Positions 11,651 to 23,880 of a stretch of 64,000 nt of DNA are shown here, one piece after another. The DNA is from Platanthera guangdongensis (taxonomy: Eukaryota; Streptophyta; Magnoliopsida; Asparagales; Orchidaceae). The notes below the pieces were generated by a model, which searched no databases, had not been told where the DNA came from, and worked only from the letters and a program-made list of their open reading frames with translations. The stretch is taken from positions 73,582,757-73,646,756 of the forward strand of contig CM077165.1 of assembly GCA_039583875.1 (NCBI GenBank). Direction: 5' to 3'. Position numbers and translations under genes: made by a program. How positions within the stretch are numbered: the stretch's first letter is position 1; each line of letters opens with the position of its first letter.

Positions 11651-14265
11651 TGTAAGACCCACCTCCCGGATCCCAAAACACGACACGAAGGGGGTCTTAT
11701 GCCCAGAACAGCCGCCTTGCGGTAGCATTAGCACACGGGCGAACCTATACCACAAGACGCCTATTCTGCCAGCTACAACCAATATCAATACATATGCCAA
11801 CCCAACCAAAATATAACAAAGAGAAGTAAAATCCACACCAAGTATATATGTGTCCAAAGTACATCAAAATAGAGAAGCTAAAACATGGTTCTACAATATA
11901 TCAGAGTACAACTAATAAACACCCAAAAGGGCTACATCAGAGTCGCTCAACACTCACATCAGAAACTGACGGTAGCGACGGTACCATCCCTTTAGGCCCT
12001 GTCGTCCTGGCCTGGCTGTCCTACTGCAAAGTCTGCGGCTAATCTACCTGTGGGGAGACATCCTAAAAAGGAAGACATAGCAACCATTAGTCGAAAAGAC
12101 TAAGTGGCTTCACATCCGCTCCCCCGGCAACTCCTCCGCACCGGGCGGAGAAAAGAGCAAGAGTACAAGGTATAATAAATAGTATAAGCAGATACAAGCA
12201 AGTGGTAATGATACTATAAGATTAATGGCATTTTATTCTAGCAGTTCTACATAAACAATAACAAACCATTAAGTACAACTAACTACAACAGAAAAGTAAC
12301 TTAACTTATAAGGATGCCCATACAAGCTTATAAGTTAAGGATAGGTTTACAGAAAGTAACTCATCGCATATGTGTGCCCATACAAACTTATACGATGAGG
12401 ATCTTGGTGTGCAATATAATATAATGATACGTATGATATAAAATGAGTCACCCATGATCACACACATGTAATTGCCATGTCGACACAGACTATAGTTCCC
12501 ACTATTCGAGCAGGTAGTTAACCTCTCAGGCATCAACTATCGTGGCCAGGAGGTGACAGTAGAGCGGGCATCTCTACTACTAGGCGGGTATCCACACTAC
12601 TTCACCTAGGCCTCCGTACGCCTCAACGCTAAGAACACAACAACGGAGCCCATGCGTACTATGGCCCAGCGGTGGTCTCGGGTAGATGTGCACCGAGAAC
12701 ACAGCCCCAAAATGGCCTTGTGTGACCCAGAAGGGGCCTCAGAAGTAAGCACGAGGACACAACCCAACCGTTCACTTGGCATGGAAGGAGCCTCGGGACG
12801 TGAACACCGAGGACAAAGCCCAACTGCCCAAAGTCTAGCTGTCAACTCCCGTCGGTGTGACGATCGGCGAGCCCGTAGGCCTGCCACACTATCCTCAACC
12901 CAGGATTACGACACCGCATGTCGACTCACACCCCATGCAATTCCACATCACCGTGGCATGGAAGGAGCCTCGGAGAGAACACGAGGACCAAGCCCAACCA
13001 TCCACTCGGCACGGAAGGAACCCCAGGACGTGAACACCAAGGACCAAGCCCAACCGTCCGACTTTGACTCATCCCAATTCTATCCCAACTAGTGACGGTC
13101 AACACCGCACTTACATCCTTCCACAATGCTACCCGTAGGGAGACGACACTCTAAGCATTGGACTACTAAATTTATTCCGTTAATCAAACTTTCATATGGC
13201 CATAGATTATCCTCCTACATGTCATTCCAAACGATTTCAACATATTATAAACATGATGCACATTTATATTAGTCTACCAATTTCTATCAAATCATTTCGT
13301 TTATGTATGCTTCGCTTCACTAAGTAATTTCATGGGATCCAACTATTAAACTTCATTAATTATAAAATAATTATGATTAACATAAAAGAGTTCTCCAAAC
13401 CTCGAGTTAATTTGCAACATTATCTCTACCGAGTCCAAATTCAATGTTATAACAAACCCAGAATTTAAGTACAGGATAAATCTAGATAACAAATTCGACC
13501 GGAGATTTCAGAAGCTACATGAATCCGACGAAGACCTGTAACCACTCGATGGAAAAGTCTTTCCATGAGTTACAACTTTCATATTCAGACGACAACCCAG
13601 ATTTGAGAGTAACAAACTTGAAATCGGCTTCAAAGTCCGCTGCGCATAGAACACATTTTTTGCATGCAGGGGTTGCCGGCCGTCAAATTAGTTCAGACTT
13701 TCCTGTGGCTACACACGTTGCCTGAAGTCATGCAACCATTCGTTGGAAAGTTATTTTCAAGGGCTTTAACTTTCATGTTTAGGAAAAAGCCCAGATCTGG
13801 TCATATCCCACCAGAAAATGGCCAAGAAGATCGCTGCGTGCAAAATACAGATCCTGCACGCATCTTGAGGCGGTATGAATGACATCAAGACGTTCATCCT
13901 TCCCTCCTCAAGCCATAGAAGAAGGGAGTGGTTGAAGATCTCCCCAAATCACTCCAGAAATAAGAAAATCGTCCTCCCTTATTCACCATCATGAGGCCGT
14001 GAATCTTCACGAAACCATCCTCCATCATCACATAGAAGAAGGGAGTGGTTGAAGACATCTAAAACCTAGGAGACAAGTCCTAGCATGGACATTCCTAGAA
14101 AACTTCTCCTCTCCATCAAGACTCTCTTGAGCTGATGTCTCACCTAAGAAAATAACTAGAGATCTAGCACCAAGGGAGAGGGGAGGAAGCTCACCTAAGA
14201 AAATAACTAGAGATCTCCTGACTCAAAATGCGCACGAGAGGCCTAGTGCGAAATGGGACGTTACA
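11651..14265 (-). mobile_element. Tek-B 3' LTR with internal deletion
   Basis: Matches the Tek-B 5' LTR from its TGTAAGACCC end to about 14190, then skips about 0.9 kb and resumes at ACTCAAAATGCGCACGAG (14221). It ends in GACGTTACA at 14265. The missing part is the TATA box and the whole palindromic array. A 26-bp direct repeat beginning TCACCTAAGAAAATAAC lies on both sides of the deletion point (about 14140 and 14191), suggesting a patchy repair. Confidence 0.9.
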
Positions 14266-14704
14266 AATCCTATAAACAAAATAAAATATTTTGTCCCCGA
14301 AATCAGGCTAAGGCTATGAGAGAAAATCATGACAGAAGATAAAATATGCTTTTAAACAAAATTTACCATGAGGAAATAATTCCGGGTAGCGCTTTTGCAT
14401 CAAGTCCACCGGCTCCCATGTATACTCCTCCTTCCCATGATTAGACCATAGCACCTTTACCAAAGGAACACTTTCGCGACGCAATATTCTTGTCTCGTTG
14501 TCTACAATCCGCACCCGCTCCAGTCGCACAGACCTATCAGTCGCCACTGCACCATCAGTAGTGGGGATATATTGATCGGGCCGCAACAATGACTTTTGAA
14601 GCGACGACACATGGAACACGTCGTGGAGATTCTCTAGCTCTGGCAGTAACTCCAACCGATAGGCCAACGGGCCAATCATTTCCAATACAGTGTATGGACC
14701 AACG
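14266..14704 (-). pseudogene. Tek-B pol C-terminus with chromodomain
   Basis: The open part from 14704 to 14314 reads GPYTVLEMIGP, then LHDVFHVSSLQK, the conserved link after integrase. It ends in a chromodomain-like tail with VPLVKVLWSN and EYTWEPVDLMQKRYPELF. Such tails mark chromoviruses and are thought to direct integration to heterochromatin. The frame is open here but separated from the rest of integrase by Tek-C, whose target duplication begins at 14700. A weak polypurine tract lies at 14266-14280 beside the LTR. Confidence 0.88.
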
Positions 14705-16675
14705 TGTAACACCCCCATCCACCGTATGACATATAATAGAAGGTCCAGCTGGAACCCGACACCATATACCACGAACAGTCGGAAGGGTTACATATGAATA
14801 ACCAAACTATCCAATTAATACTACTCGTCGTAACACAAAGCATTCTAGCGGAAGCTTTTAAACAGTTGAAAGAACCCATAATTGTATCCAAAAATCATGA
14901 ATGTCCAACACCACTACAAATGGAATGCAAACAAATACACTGAAAGGTACACGGTCTTATGGCCTTACAGAGGTTCACTTAATTAAATAATATTTTCCAT
15001 ACATCGGCTCGCAGGCCGGCCACACATTACAAAAGAAAGTACAACTATTCTCTTTGGCCTTCGAGGGTCAGCACAGCAACATGGGCTCCAGCCCGCTATT
15101 TGGAACTCAGCTCCGCAGCACCTGCAAGCAACATTCCACCGCACGGTGGCAAACAAAGCAACGGTCAGCCAAAAAAAGCTGACCAAATTATAACGACCCC
15201 GCCCCTAACTCGGGACGGAGGTGCTCATTCCCTGCAATTCATTAGCCCAGCTAAATAATATAGTACAAACATGCTAGCCACAGGTGTAAGCTCGCACGAC
15301 CACACACCTCGTGCACTCAGGGCACATTATCGGTGAATCCTGACACTTCAGCGCTTCACCACCACCCCCGGGATGGCAACAACGTGAGCATTTTAGCCTT
15401 TCTGACCACTGTCTAAGGCTCCCGACTATGCCAACGGCCAGTCCCCTTTTCGGGTCTCTCGCACCGAACCACATAGCCCAGGTCCGATTCCACTTGCTCG
15501 TTGCTCACAATGCGTAGTACACCTTAAGACGTACACACGGGCCAAGCTTCTCTCGGATCCTGTCATTTCCAAACAATCACATAACCCAGTTATGTTCAAG
15601 GTCGTTTCCCAGACCTCCAAGTTAGGAGAACAACGATTCTGCTCAGTTTTCTGGGTGCGCCTTGGAGTTATTTCCCAAGGATCCCTGGTGCAATCTACCG
15701 CATAGAAGCCCGAAAACCCAAAGCATGGAGTCTTCTCCGGCAAACCATAATAAATGCAACATCACCGATCCAGACCAACATGTCCGGGTAGGCTTCACAC
15801 ACAATGCCTATGTTCGTACTTCGATTCCGGACTCTATATGCAACACAAGGGGGACTATTCCTGTCAACTCCAATGAACACCGCAAACTCGCCGCACACTC
15901 GCGGGAACGGGTTTCACTATGCAAAAAGGAAGAGAGCTTCACATGCTCAAGTAGAGAATCGTTACCCTTGTAGTACGCTTTTGCGCCATGGAAAATTACA
16001 CGGATAGAAGTCTTCACAACGCGATTTACTCCACGAATCCGCTCTCGGTTCTCTAAACGGTGCTCCGATGCTCCGCCGGCGGCCGGAATCCTCCTCCTTC
16101 TGCCTCCTTGCTCTAACTCCTTGGAAAGAGAAAGCTTAAGGGAGAAATGAGGAGTTAAACACCATTCCCGGCATTAACAGAGCAGGAACATGCCTGGGCC
16201 GCCAGATCTTACTTAAAGAAAACGAACGACTCAGATCTATAGAGAAATCCTCAAACCTGGGCTGAACACGGCATCGCACATGGCCGTGTCCCAGGCCGTG
16301 TGCCTTGTTCCTGGGACGATCGTCGAACGCAGAAAACCACACGGGCAAGACACGCTCGTATCTCAACCTGACATGCCCGTGTCGGGTCCTGGACACGCCC
16401 GTGACCGGAGGCGTGTCACGAATAACCATCACACCAACCGTCACGACTCTAGGGAACACGGGTACTGACACGGGTAGGCACACGCCCGTGTCAAATGACA
16501 CGCCCATGTCATTCTGTCGTGTTTCTTGCCGCGTCCTTCTCGGGATATAGCCGGCCAAAACACCAAGCTAGACACCGCCTTGGACACGCCCGTGTCCTAG
16601 GCCGTGTACCCCTATACAGGCACCAAAATTACTTTTGGACGCGACCAGCTCGATAACGATTTTCGGGGAGTTACA
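14705..16675 (-). mobile_element. Tek-C 3' LTR
   Basis: Begins TGTAACACCCCCATCC and ends GGGGAGTTACA, about 1971 bp. In element sense U3 holds a palindromic array (16610 down to 16262; CACGCCCGTG, ACACGGGTA, GACACGGGC) followed by a TATA-like CTTTAAGTAAG at 16208-16219. It aligns end to end with the 5' LTR, with scattered substitutions. Long open frames inside it, on both strands, are chance frames. Confidence 0.93.
16262..16610 (-). repeat. palindromic array in Tek-C U3
   Basis: Several dyads built on GACACGCCCGTGTC and CACGGGCAAGACACG, upstream of the TATA-like site at 16208-16219. The same array is in the 5' LTR at about 23110-23460 with several palindromes altered by single substitutions. 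Confidence 0.85.
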
Positions 16676-16692
16676 AATCTCCCCCCTTAAGG
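16676..16692 (-). other. Tek-C polypurine tract
   Basis: On the minus strand this reads CCTTAAGGGGGGAGATT immediately before the TGTAAC start of the 3' LTR. It is the expected primer for plus-strand DNA synthesis. Confidence 0.85.
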
Positions 16693-16728
16693 AATTTCGT
16701 CCCGAAATTAAGTAAAGGTATACAAAAA

Positions 16729-18257
16729 TTAAATGTTACCTGAGTGGAATAACTGGGGGTATTCCTCCAACATAGTTTGCTCTCGCTCCCATGAAAGCTC
16801 CTTACGTCCGCAGTTATCCCAACGAACCTTAACCATTCGGATTTCCTTGTTGCAGAGTCATTTGACCTCAACGTATTCTATATGTATAGGCTTGACCTTT
16901 GTCGTCAACTCGTAATCCACTGGCACTTGATCAACCGCAACTATCTGCGAAGGCTCTTGCACTGCCTTCCATAACACCGATACATGGAAGACATCGTGTA
17001 GCCCACTCAACTCCACCGAAAGCTTCAATCTATATGCTTCCTTGCCAACATGCTCCAGGATTTCAAATGGTCCAAGGTATCTCGGACTCAACTTCTTCAA
17101 GCGTCGAACCCACGAAACACCCTTGAACGGCTTGATTTTTAAATACACCCAGTCGCCAACACCGAACTCCACGTTCCTATGCATGGCGTTATAGTACTTT
17201 GCTTGCCTGTCCTGAGCGATCTTAAACCTTTCCTGAATTGTACGTACCATTGAAGTGGCGTCTTCCACCGCTTAACGTTTATACAACTTCGAATCGCCTG
17301 TCTCCAACCAAGACAATGGAGTACGACACTTCCTCCAATACAAGGCCTCAAAAGGTACCATTCCAATAGTCGCTTGAAAGCTGTTGTTATACGCAAACTC
17401 CACCATGTATAGGTGATCTTCCCAATGCTTTCTGAAATCTAGGACGCACATGCGAAGCATGTCCTCCATCGTCCTGTTGACCCTCTCGGTCTGACCATCC
17501 GTGTGTGGGTGGAAGGCTGTGCTGAAACTCAGCTTAGTTCCCATAAATTATGCACCAGCCTCCAGTCCTTCGATGTGAAGCGTCCATCTCGGTCACTAAC
17601 AATATTGCGCGGCACACCATGCAACCGTACGATATTATCCACATAAAGTTTGGCTAACCTTTCCACTGGATCTTCCTTCCTATTTGGGATGAAATGCGAC
17701 ACTTTCGTCAACCTATCTACGACCACCCAGATGGCGTCGTTTCCCCTCTGCGACTTTGGCAAACCATGCACAAAATCCATAAAAATGTCGTCGAATTTCC
17801 ATTCCGGGAGAGGCAAGGACTTTAGGAAGCCTCCGTGCTTCTGACACTCCACTTTCACTACGGCACAAGTTTGGCACTTGGCCATATAAAGTGCTACATC
17901 CCTCTTTAATCCTGGCCACCAGAATAACTTCTTCATGTCTCTATACATCTTAGTTCTACCCGGGTGGATTGAGTACTTGGTATGATGAGCCTCATACATC
18001 AACTCCTCCCGAAGATTATCCGCACTAGGGATGCATAGACGACCTTCCTTCCTTAGCAGTCCATCCTCAACCGCAAACTGAGAATTTGACCCATCCAAAG
18101 ATTCATCCAAGATCTGCTTCATGCTGCTATCCTGAATCAAAGCCCGTCGAACTCTATCAGCCAGGTCATACTGCACCTCTGTCCAACACAATATCGCCCC
18201 GGCACTAGACTGCTTATCTATGCAGGAAATCTCTAATGCCTCCAAATCATGGACCAA
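16729..18257 (-). pseudogene. Tek-C integrase and chromodomain-like tail
   Basis: Read leftward: zinc-binding HHCC region near 17870-18020 (EAHHTKYSIHPG, CQTC), then the catalytic core with D in VVVDRLTKVSHF, D in VSDRDGRFTS and E in [12 protein letters not shown]. This is followed by GDWVYLKIKPFKGV and LHDVFHVSVL, and a chromodomain-like end (IRMVKVRWDN, LSWEREQTM, YPQLF) stopping near 16729. Breaks: a frameshift near 17540 after WRLVHN, a stop at 17269-17271 and a stop at about 16858 just before the chromodomain. The product would be nuclear integrase; as it stands it cannot be made whole. Confidence 0.9.
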
Positions 18258-19829
18258 TCTCTCATCATGTACCGATGACCAACTGGCCCGCGCAGGAGCC
18301 CTTCAGCTCAACGCATCCGCCACCGCATTTCCTTTCCCAGGTACATAATGTTTCTTGAAGGTATAGTCCCCCAAGAACTCCATCCACCTCTACTGTCTCA
18401 TGTTCAGATCCTTCTGATCTAGCAGGTACTTCAGGCTCTTATGGTCGGTATATATATCGACCTTTACCCCGTACAGATAGTGCCTCCACAGCTTTAGAGA
18501 AAATATCACGGCCGCTAACTCTAAGTCATGGACCGGATAATTCCTCTCGTGAACCTTCAACTGTCGTGAACCATAGGCTATCACGCTCTCATGCTGTAGT
18601 AGAACACAACCCAAACCACTGCCCGAAGCATCACTATAAATTTCAAACCCCTCGGTTCCACTTGGAGAACGTAAAATAGGCGCCGTGGTCAACCGCCTCT
18701 TCAATTCTTCAAAAGCCTGCTCACACTCCAGCGACCACACGAACTTTTGATCTTTCATTGTCAACGTCGTGAGTGGTAACGCTATCCGCGAGAAGTTCTC
18801 TACGAATTTCCTATAGTAGCCGGCAAGCCCCAGAAAGCTCCTAACTTCCGCCACTAAAGACAATATATGCCACTCCCGTATCGCTGCTATCTTCGCCGGA
18901 TCCACTGCTATCCCTTCTCCACTAACAACATGACCAAGGAACGCTATTGAGGATAACCAGAACTCAAACTTGGAGAACTTTGCATACAACTGATTCCTCC
19001 TCAAGGTCTCCAACACCATGTGTAGATGCTTGTAATGGTCCTCCTCACACTGCGAGTATACCAAGATATCATCGATAAATACTATCACGAAATGATCCAG
19101 GTATTCTCTGAACGTCCTGTTCATCAAATCCATAAACCCGGATGGTGCATTGGTCAGCCCAAACGGCATGACCGTGAACTCGCAATGCCCAAATCGCGTG
19201 TTGAACGCTGTCTTAGGGATGTTGCTTTCCCTTATCCTCAATTGGTAGTGACCGGACTTCAGATCTAACTTCGAATATACTGTTGACCCAACCAATTGAT
19301 CAAATAGATCGTCAATCCTGGGGATCAGATATTTGTTCTTCTCCAAAGCTTGTTCAACTCCCGATAGTCAATACAGAGTCGCAAGCTCCCATCCTTCTTC
19401 TTAACTAAAAGAACTGGTGCGCTCCAAGGCGACGAACTTGGACGCACATACCCTTGCTCCAACAACTCCTGCAATTGCACCATCAACTCTGCCATCTCTC
19501 ACGGCGCTATCTGATACGGAGAGCGTGACACTGGTTTGGCACCCGGTACCAGCTCAATGGTAAAATCAATCTCCCGCTGAGGAGGGTCTCCTGGGATATC
19601 ATCTGGGAACACATCAGGTTACTCGAACACAACTGGGATATTGTCCATACTTGGCCTAGGCGTTGAAACCTGCACTAAGGTGACACAGCTCTGCACCAAA
19701 CCGAACCGCCTTAATCACTTGAAGGGCCGACATCAAAACTTTACCCGACCCCTTCATGCCCGCAAACACAGTCTCCCATTCAGTATGCATTCCTAACTTA
19801 ACCTCCTTTCGATTGCAATCGATGTAAGC
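18258..19829 (-). pseudogene. Tek-C reverse transcriptase and RNase H
   Basis: The longest open part is 18390-19346. It covers the RT palm ([20 protein letters not shown], then [13 protein letters not shown] with the FIDD catalytic pair) and RNase H ([42 protein letters not shown]). The N-terminal RT part (VKKKDGS, DYRELN) lies at 19347-19560 in another frame because of a small indel near 19346. The RNase H end carries a stop at 18388-18393 (MRQ, then stop). The family is Ty3/gypsy, Tekay-like, judged from these motifs. Confidence 0.9.
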
Positions 19830-20153
19830 TCACTGCTCCGAGAGCCAGTCCATACCAAAGATTACGTCGAACTCCACTAATGACAGAACCAATGCTCGCA
19901 AATCAAACTCCTGTTCCCCAATCCGAATCTTTACCACACAGAACTTATCCGCTCGCATTGAGCACCTATTGGGCAACAACACATCCAACCTGTCTTTTGC
20001 CATCGAGGAAGGGACCCCAACGTGCGATATGAACCTTCCGGACAAGAAGGAATGCGATGCTCCCATATCAAACAGGGCTCTTGCCGGACGATCGAAAATC
20101 AGCACGAAGCCTAGCACCAACAAAAATAAGCTAACATATAAAAAGGGTAACAA
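19830..20153 (-). pseudogene. Tek-C aspartic protease
   Basis: A 107-residue open segment with ALFDMGASHSF where retroelement proteases have D-T/S-G-A. The second active-site residue is methionine, explained by one C-to-T change (ACG to ATG), which should abolish activity. The segment ends in FDVIFGMDWLSEQ, the usual C-terminal flap region. Gag lies directly upstream at 20179. Confidence 0.88.
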
Positions 20154-20178
20154 CTACATAAAGTTAAACTGCTATAAT

Positions 20179-21335
20179 TTAACGCATACAGGTCACCACG
20201 TCAGCTTGTTTCATGGCCTCTTGCAGACCAAGATTATAAACTCTAGGCTGGGCTGGAGCATGATGGGACACGGTTGATTCCACCGCCTTCCCTTTATCTT
20301 CATAGGTCGCTCCAGGCTTCCTCTTGGTCTTTGCACATCCGCTCCAACATTCACGAGCAAAGTGCCATGTCTTCCCACAGTTGTAGCAAGCTCCTGGAAC
20401 TCGACTTGTGGTTTCCCCCGACGCACCAGACGAAGGGGCTGAGTTCGAAGTCTTCCGCTTCTTGATCCATCTGCGGAATCCTGACTTTGCATTTGGCACT
20501 TTGAACTCTGCCTTCTTTTCCCCTAGGTCCTTCTTCTCTTGGACTTTCTTCACAACCTTTTCCAATGACTGGGCCGAATTGACCAAGGCTAGGAGGCCCT
20601 GCGCCTTAGGCCCAACAAGGAGTAACTGTAGGTCACCGTGTAGACCCTCATAAAATCGGTTGGTCTTTCTCTCTTCTTCCGTAAACATAAGACCAACATA
20701 CCGACCCAACCGTGTAAACTCGTGGAGGTACTCGTCCATGCTTCTGGCTCCCTGAGTCAACCCAAGATACTGATTTTCCATCTCAAGCTTCTGAGTAGAG
20801 GGTAAATATCTGGCCAAGAACAATCTTGATAATTCCTCCATAGGCACATCAGCAAGCTGCCTTCCCACTGAGAGATGAAACTCCAACTCATCCCACCACA
20901 GCCTCGCCTCACCATCCAAAAGGAAGGTCGCTATGGTGGTCTTCTGCCATTCTTCCATTAACGTGGCCGTCAAGACCCTCTTTATCGTAGAGAGCCAATA
21001 TTCAGCTTGAGCTGGCGTTCAAACCCCGTCGAACCTCGTAGGATTAAAGCCCATTACATGCTTGAGCTGTCTCTCCGTAGCCCTCCTCGGCTCTACCTGA
21101 TCCACCACCAAGCGCTCCACCACTCTCGGCTCTACCACCCTAACCTGTTCTTGCTCATTCACAGGAGGTGCATGATGCATTTGCCCTGCAGGTTGTGCAT
21201 TTATCATGGCAAAAACTGCTTCAGCCACCAACCTGATGGTTTTTGCTGAAGGAGGTATTGTAGGCACATCCCTCGGTGCACTACTTTCCGCCGATTGCGG
21301 ACGCTCCGATTGACCAGCACCGCTCCTAGCTGCCT
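20179..21335 (-). pseudogene. Tek-C gag
   Basis: The main open segment 20179-20973 has the retrotransposon gag core (ATFLLDGEARLWWDEL, then LFLARYLPSTQKLEME and MDEYLHEFTRLGRY). It also has one zinc knuckle, CYNCGKTWHFARECW, where the glycine before H is W. The N-terminal part (21019-21267, ending GFNPTRFDGV) is separated by a TGA at about 21016. No clear ATG is visible upstream, so the true start near 21335 is uncertain. Gag would form the cytoplasmic particle. Confidence 0.87.
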
Positions 21336-21540
21336 ATAATAGAAAAGAACCTAGATTAGATGACACACAAATTGCTAAATGCAATCATTAGAACACTCGG
21401 GTTCCACAAAATAAGTGTATTTTTCATTCCAAAGTGGACATTCATGGGTTTTTTGATGTTATAACGATGACGCACACATGTGCTCACCACCCCTTAAAAG
21501 AATTCGAACACGAATTCATGTAAGCCTGACCGTAACCAGA

Positions 21541-21553
21541 AGTCTGATACCAA
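21541..21553 (-). other. Tek-C primer binding site
   Basis: Minus-strand TTGGTATCAGACT lies a few bases inside the 5' LTR. This is the initiator tRNA-Met type used by Tekay-like elements. Confidence 0.85.
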
Positions 21554-21555
21554 AT

Positions 21556-23529
21556 TGTAACACCCCCATCCGTCGTATGACATATAATTGAAGGTCCAGC
21601 TGGAACACGACACCATATACCACGAACAGTCGGAAGAGTTACGTATGAATAACCAAACTATCCAATTAAGACTACTCGTCCTAACATAGAGCATTCTAGC
21701 ATAAGATTTTAAATAGTTGAAAGAACCCATAATTGTATCCAAAAATCATGAATGTCCAACACCACTACAACTGAAATGAAAACAAATACACTGAAAGGTA
21801 CACGACCTTATGGCCTTACAGAGGTTCACATAATTAAAAAATGTTTTTCATACATCGGCTCGCAGGCCGGCCACACATGACAAAAGAAAGTACAACTATT
21901 CGCTTTGGCCTTCTAGGGCCAGCACAACAACATGGGCTCCAACCCGCAATTTGGCACTCGGCTCCGCAGCACCTGCAAGCAACATTCCACCACACGGTGG
22001 CAAACAAAGTAACAGTCAGCCAAAAAAAGCCGACCAAATTATAACGAACACGCTCCTAACTCAGGACGGCGGTGCTCCTTCCCTACAATTCATTAGCCCA
22101 GCTAAATAATATAGTACAAACATGCTAGCTACAGGTGCAGGCTCGCACGGCCAAACTCCCCGTGCACTCATGGCACATTATCGATGAATCCTGACACTTC
22201 AACGTCTTCACCACCACCCCCGGGATGGCAACAACGTGAGCATTTTAGCCTTTCTGACCACTGTCTAAGGCTCCCGACTATGCCAACGGCCAGTCCCCTT
22301 TTCGGGGCTCTCGCACCGAACCACATAGCCCAGGTCTGATTCCACTTGCCCATTGCTCACAACGCGTAGTACACCTTAAGACGTATGCACTAGCCAAGCT
22401 TCTCTTGGATCCTGCCATTTCCAAACAATCACATAACCCAGTTATGTTCAAGGCCGGTTCCCAGACCGCCAAGTTAGCAGAACAATGATTCTACTCAGTT
22501 TTCCGGGTGCGCCTTGGAGTTAATCCCCAAGGATCCCTGTTGCAATCTACCGCATAGAAACCCGAAAACCCAAAGCACGGAGTCTTCTCTGACAAACCAT
22601 AACAAATGCAACATCACTGATCCAGACCAACATGTCCGGGTAGGCTTCACACACAATGCCTATGTCCGTACTTCGATTCCGGACTCTATATGCAACACAA
22701 GGGGGACTATTCCCGTCAACCCCAAGGAACACCGCACACTCGCCGCACACTCGCGGGAGCGGGTTTCCCTATGCAAAAAGGAAGAGAGCTTCACATGCTC
22801 AAGTAGAGAATCGTTACCCTAATAGTACGCTTTTGCGCCATGGAAAATTACACGGTTAGAAGTCTTCACAACGGGATTTCCTCCACTGATCTGCTCTCGG
22901 TTCTCTAAACGGTGCTCCGATGCTCCGTCGGCGGCCGGAATCCTCCTCCTTCTTCCTCCTCGCTCTAACTTCTTGGAAAGAGAAAGCTTAAGGGAGAAAT
23001 GAAGAGTTAAACCACCATTCCCGGCCTTAACAGAGCAGGAACACACCTGGACCTTCAGATCTTACTTAAAGAAAACGAACGGCTAAGATCTGTACAAAAA
23101 TCCTCAAACCTGGGCCGAACACGACCTCGCACATGGTCGTGTCCCAGGCCGTGTGCCTTGATCCTGGCACGATCGTCGAATGCAGAAAAACAACACCGGC
23201 AAGACACGCCCATGTCTCAACCTGACACGCCCGTCTCGGGTCCTGGACACGCCCGTGACCGGAGGCGTGTCACAAATAACCGTCACGCCAACCATCACGA
23301 CTCTAGGGAACACGGGTACTGACATGGGTAGGTACATGCCCGTGTCAAATGATACTCCCATTTCATTATGTCGTGTTTCTTGTCGTGTCCTTCTCGGGAT
23401 ACAGCCAGCCAAAACACCAAGCCAGACACAGCCTTGGACACGCCCGTGTCTTAGGCCTTGTACCCCTATACAGGCACCAAAATTACTTTTGGATGCGACC
23501 AACTCGATAATGATTTTCGGGGCATTACA
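21556..23529 (-). mobile_element. Tek-C 5' LTR
   Basis: About 1974 bp, TGTAACACCCCCATCCGTCG to GGGGCATTACA. Colinear with 14705-16675. The palindromic array is at about 23110-23460 and the TATA-like site near 23060-23072. CGACG follows at 23530. Confidence 0.93.
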
Positions 23530-23880
23530 CGACGTACCTTGGGCTGAGCTTTTTCACACCACGCACCCGTGACACTCCATGCATCGGCCAAATCTTCAGA
23601 AATGCTTTATCACCCACTTGAAATTCCACCATCCGGTGCTTTGCATTGTAATACTCCGCCTGCCGACTTTGAGCCTCCAACATGCGATCCCGTATTAGTC
23701 TAACCACCGCATCAGTATCATCAATATACTCATTTCCCAAAGCCTTCGGGTCTTTATCTTGCACCCAGGACAAGGGTGTTCTACACCATCTTCCGTAAAG
23801 AGCTTCATGTGGCGCCATGCCAATGCTAGCTTGATGACTGTTGTTGTCGGAGAATTTTACCAGTGGTAGGATCCTTTCCC
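23530..23880 (-). pseudogene. Tek-B integrase, C-terminal core fragment
   Basis: Open at 23525-23818, with MAPHEALYGRWCRTPLSW, the DTDAVVRLIRDRMLEAQSRQ helix and GDKAFLKIWPMHGV, then KKLSPRYV at the Tek-C target site. Upstream (higher coordinates) the frame continues through a DNNSHQASIG segment, which is also present at 31633-31697. The fragment is bounded by two different insertions. Confidence 0.88.
23816..23880. repeat. 65-bp direct repeat, left copy
   Basis: Starts CATGCCAATGCTAGC and ends GGATCCTTTCCC. Identical base for base to 31633-31697. It is part of the Tek-B integrase gene and borders the Athila-like insert. Confidence 0.95.

Larger units (their letters stand above)
8392..14220. 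repeat. tandem duplication, unit 2
   Basis: This repeats 2225-8391. The junction at about 8391 joins Tek-B LTR sequence (...CTCAACTCAACACACA) to Tek-A LTR sequence (CACAAGATG...), sharing CACA as microhomology. Unit 2 has later changes of its own: a 1-bp deletion near 11303 in the integrase, a roughly 25-bp insertion near 13914 and loss of about 0.9 kb of the Tek-B LTR at about 14190-14217. Beyond that the sequence runs on into authentic Tek-B. Confidence 0.9.
14705..23529 (-). mobile_element. Tek-C: full-length Tekay-like LTR retrotransposon
   Basis: An 8.8-kb element with two LTRs of about 1.97 kb (14705-16675 and 21556-23529), both TGTAACACCCCC...TTACA. It has a polypurine tract (16676-16692), a PBS (about 21541-21553) and a complete but mutated gag-PR-RT-RH-IN set on the minus strand. 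The flanks CAACG (14700-14704) and CGACG (23530-23534) are a 5-bp target duplication with one C/T-type difference. The host reading frame of Tek-B integrase is continuous across the site if one copy is ignored. Confidence 0.93.

Noticed and set aside
15662..16558. Several 65-140 aa frames on both strands, with counterparts at 22514-23572
   Set aside because: They lie in the Tek-C LTRs, overlap one another on both strands and are broken differently in the two LTRs.
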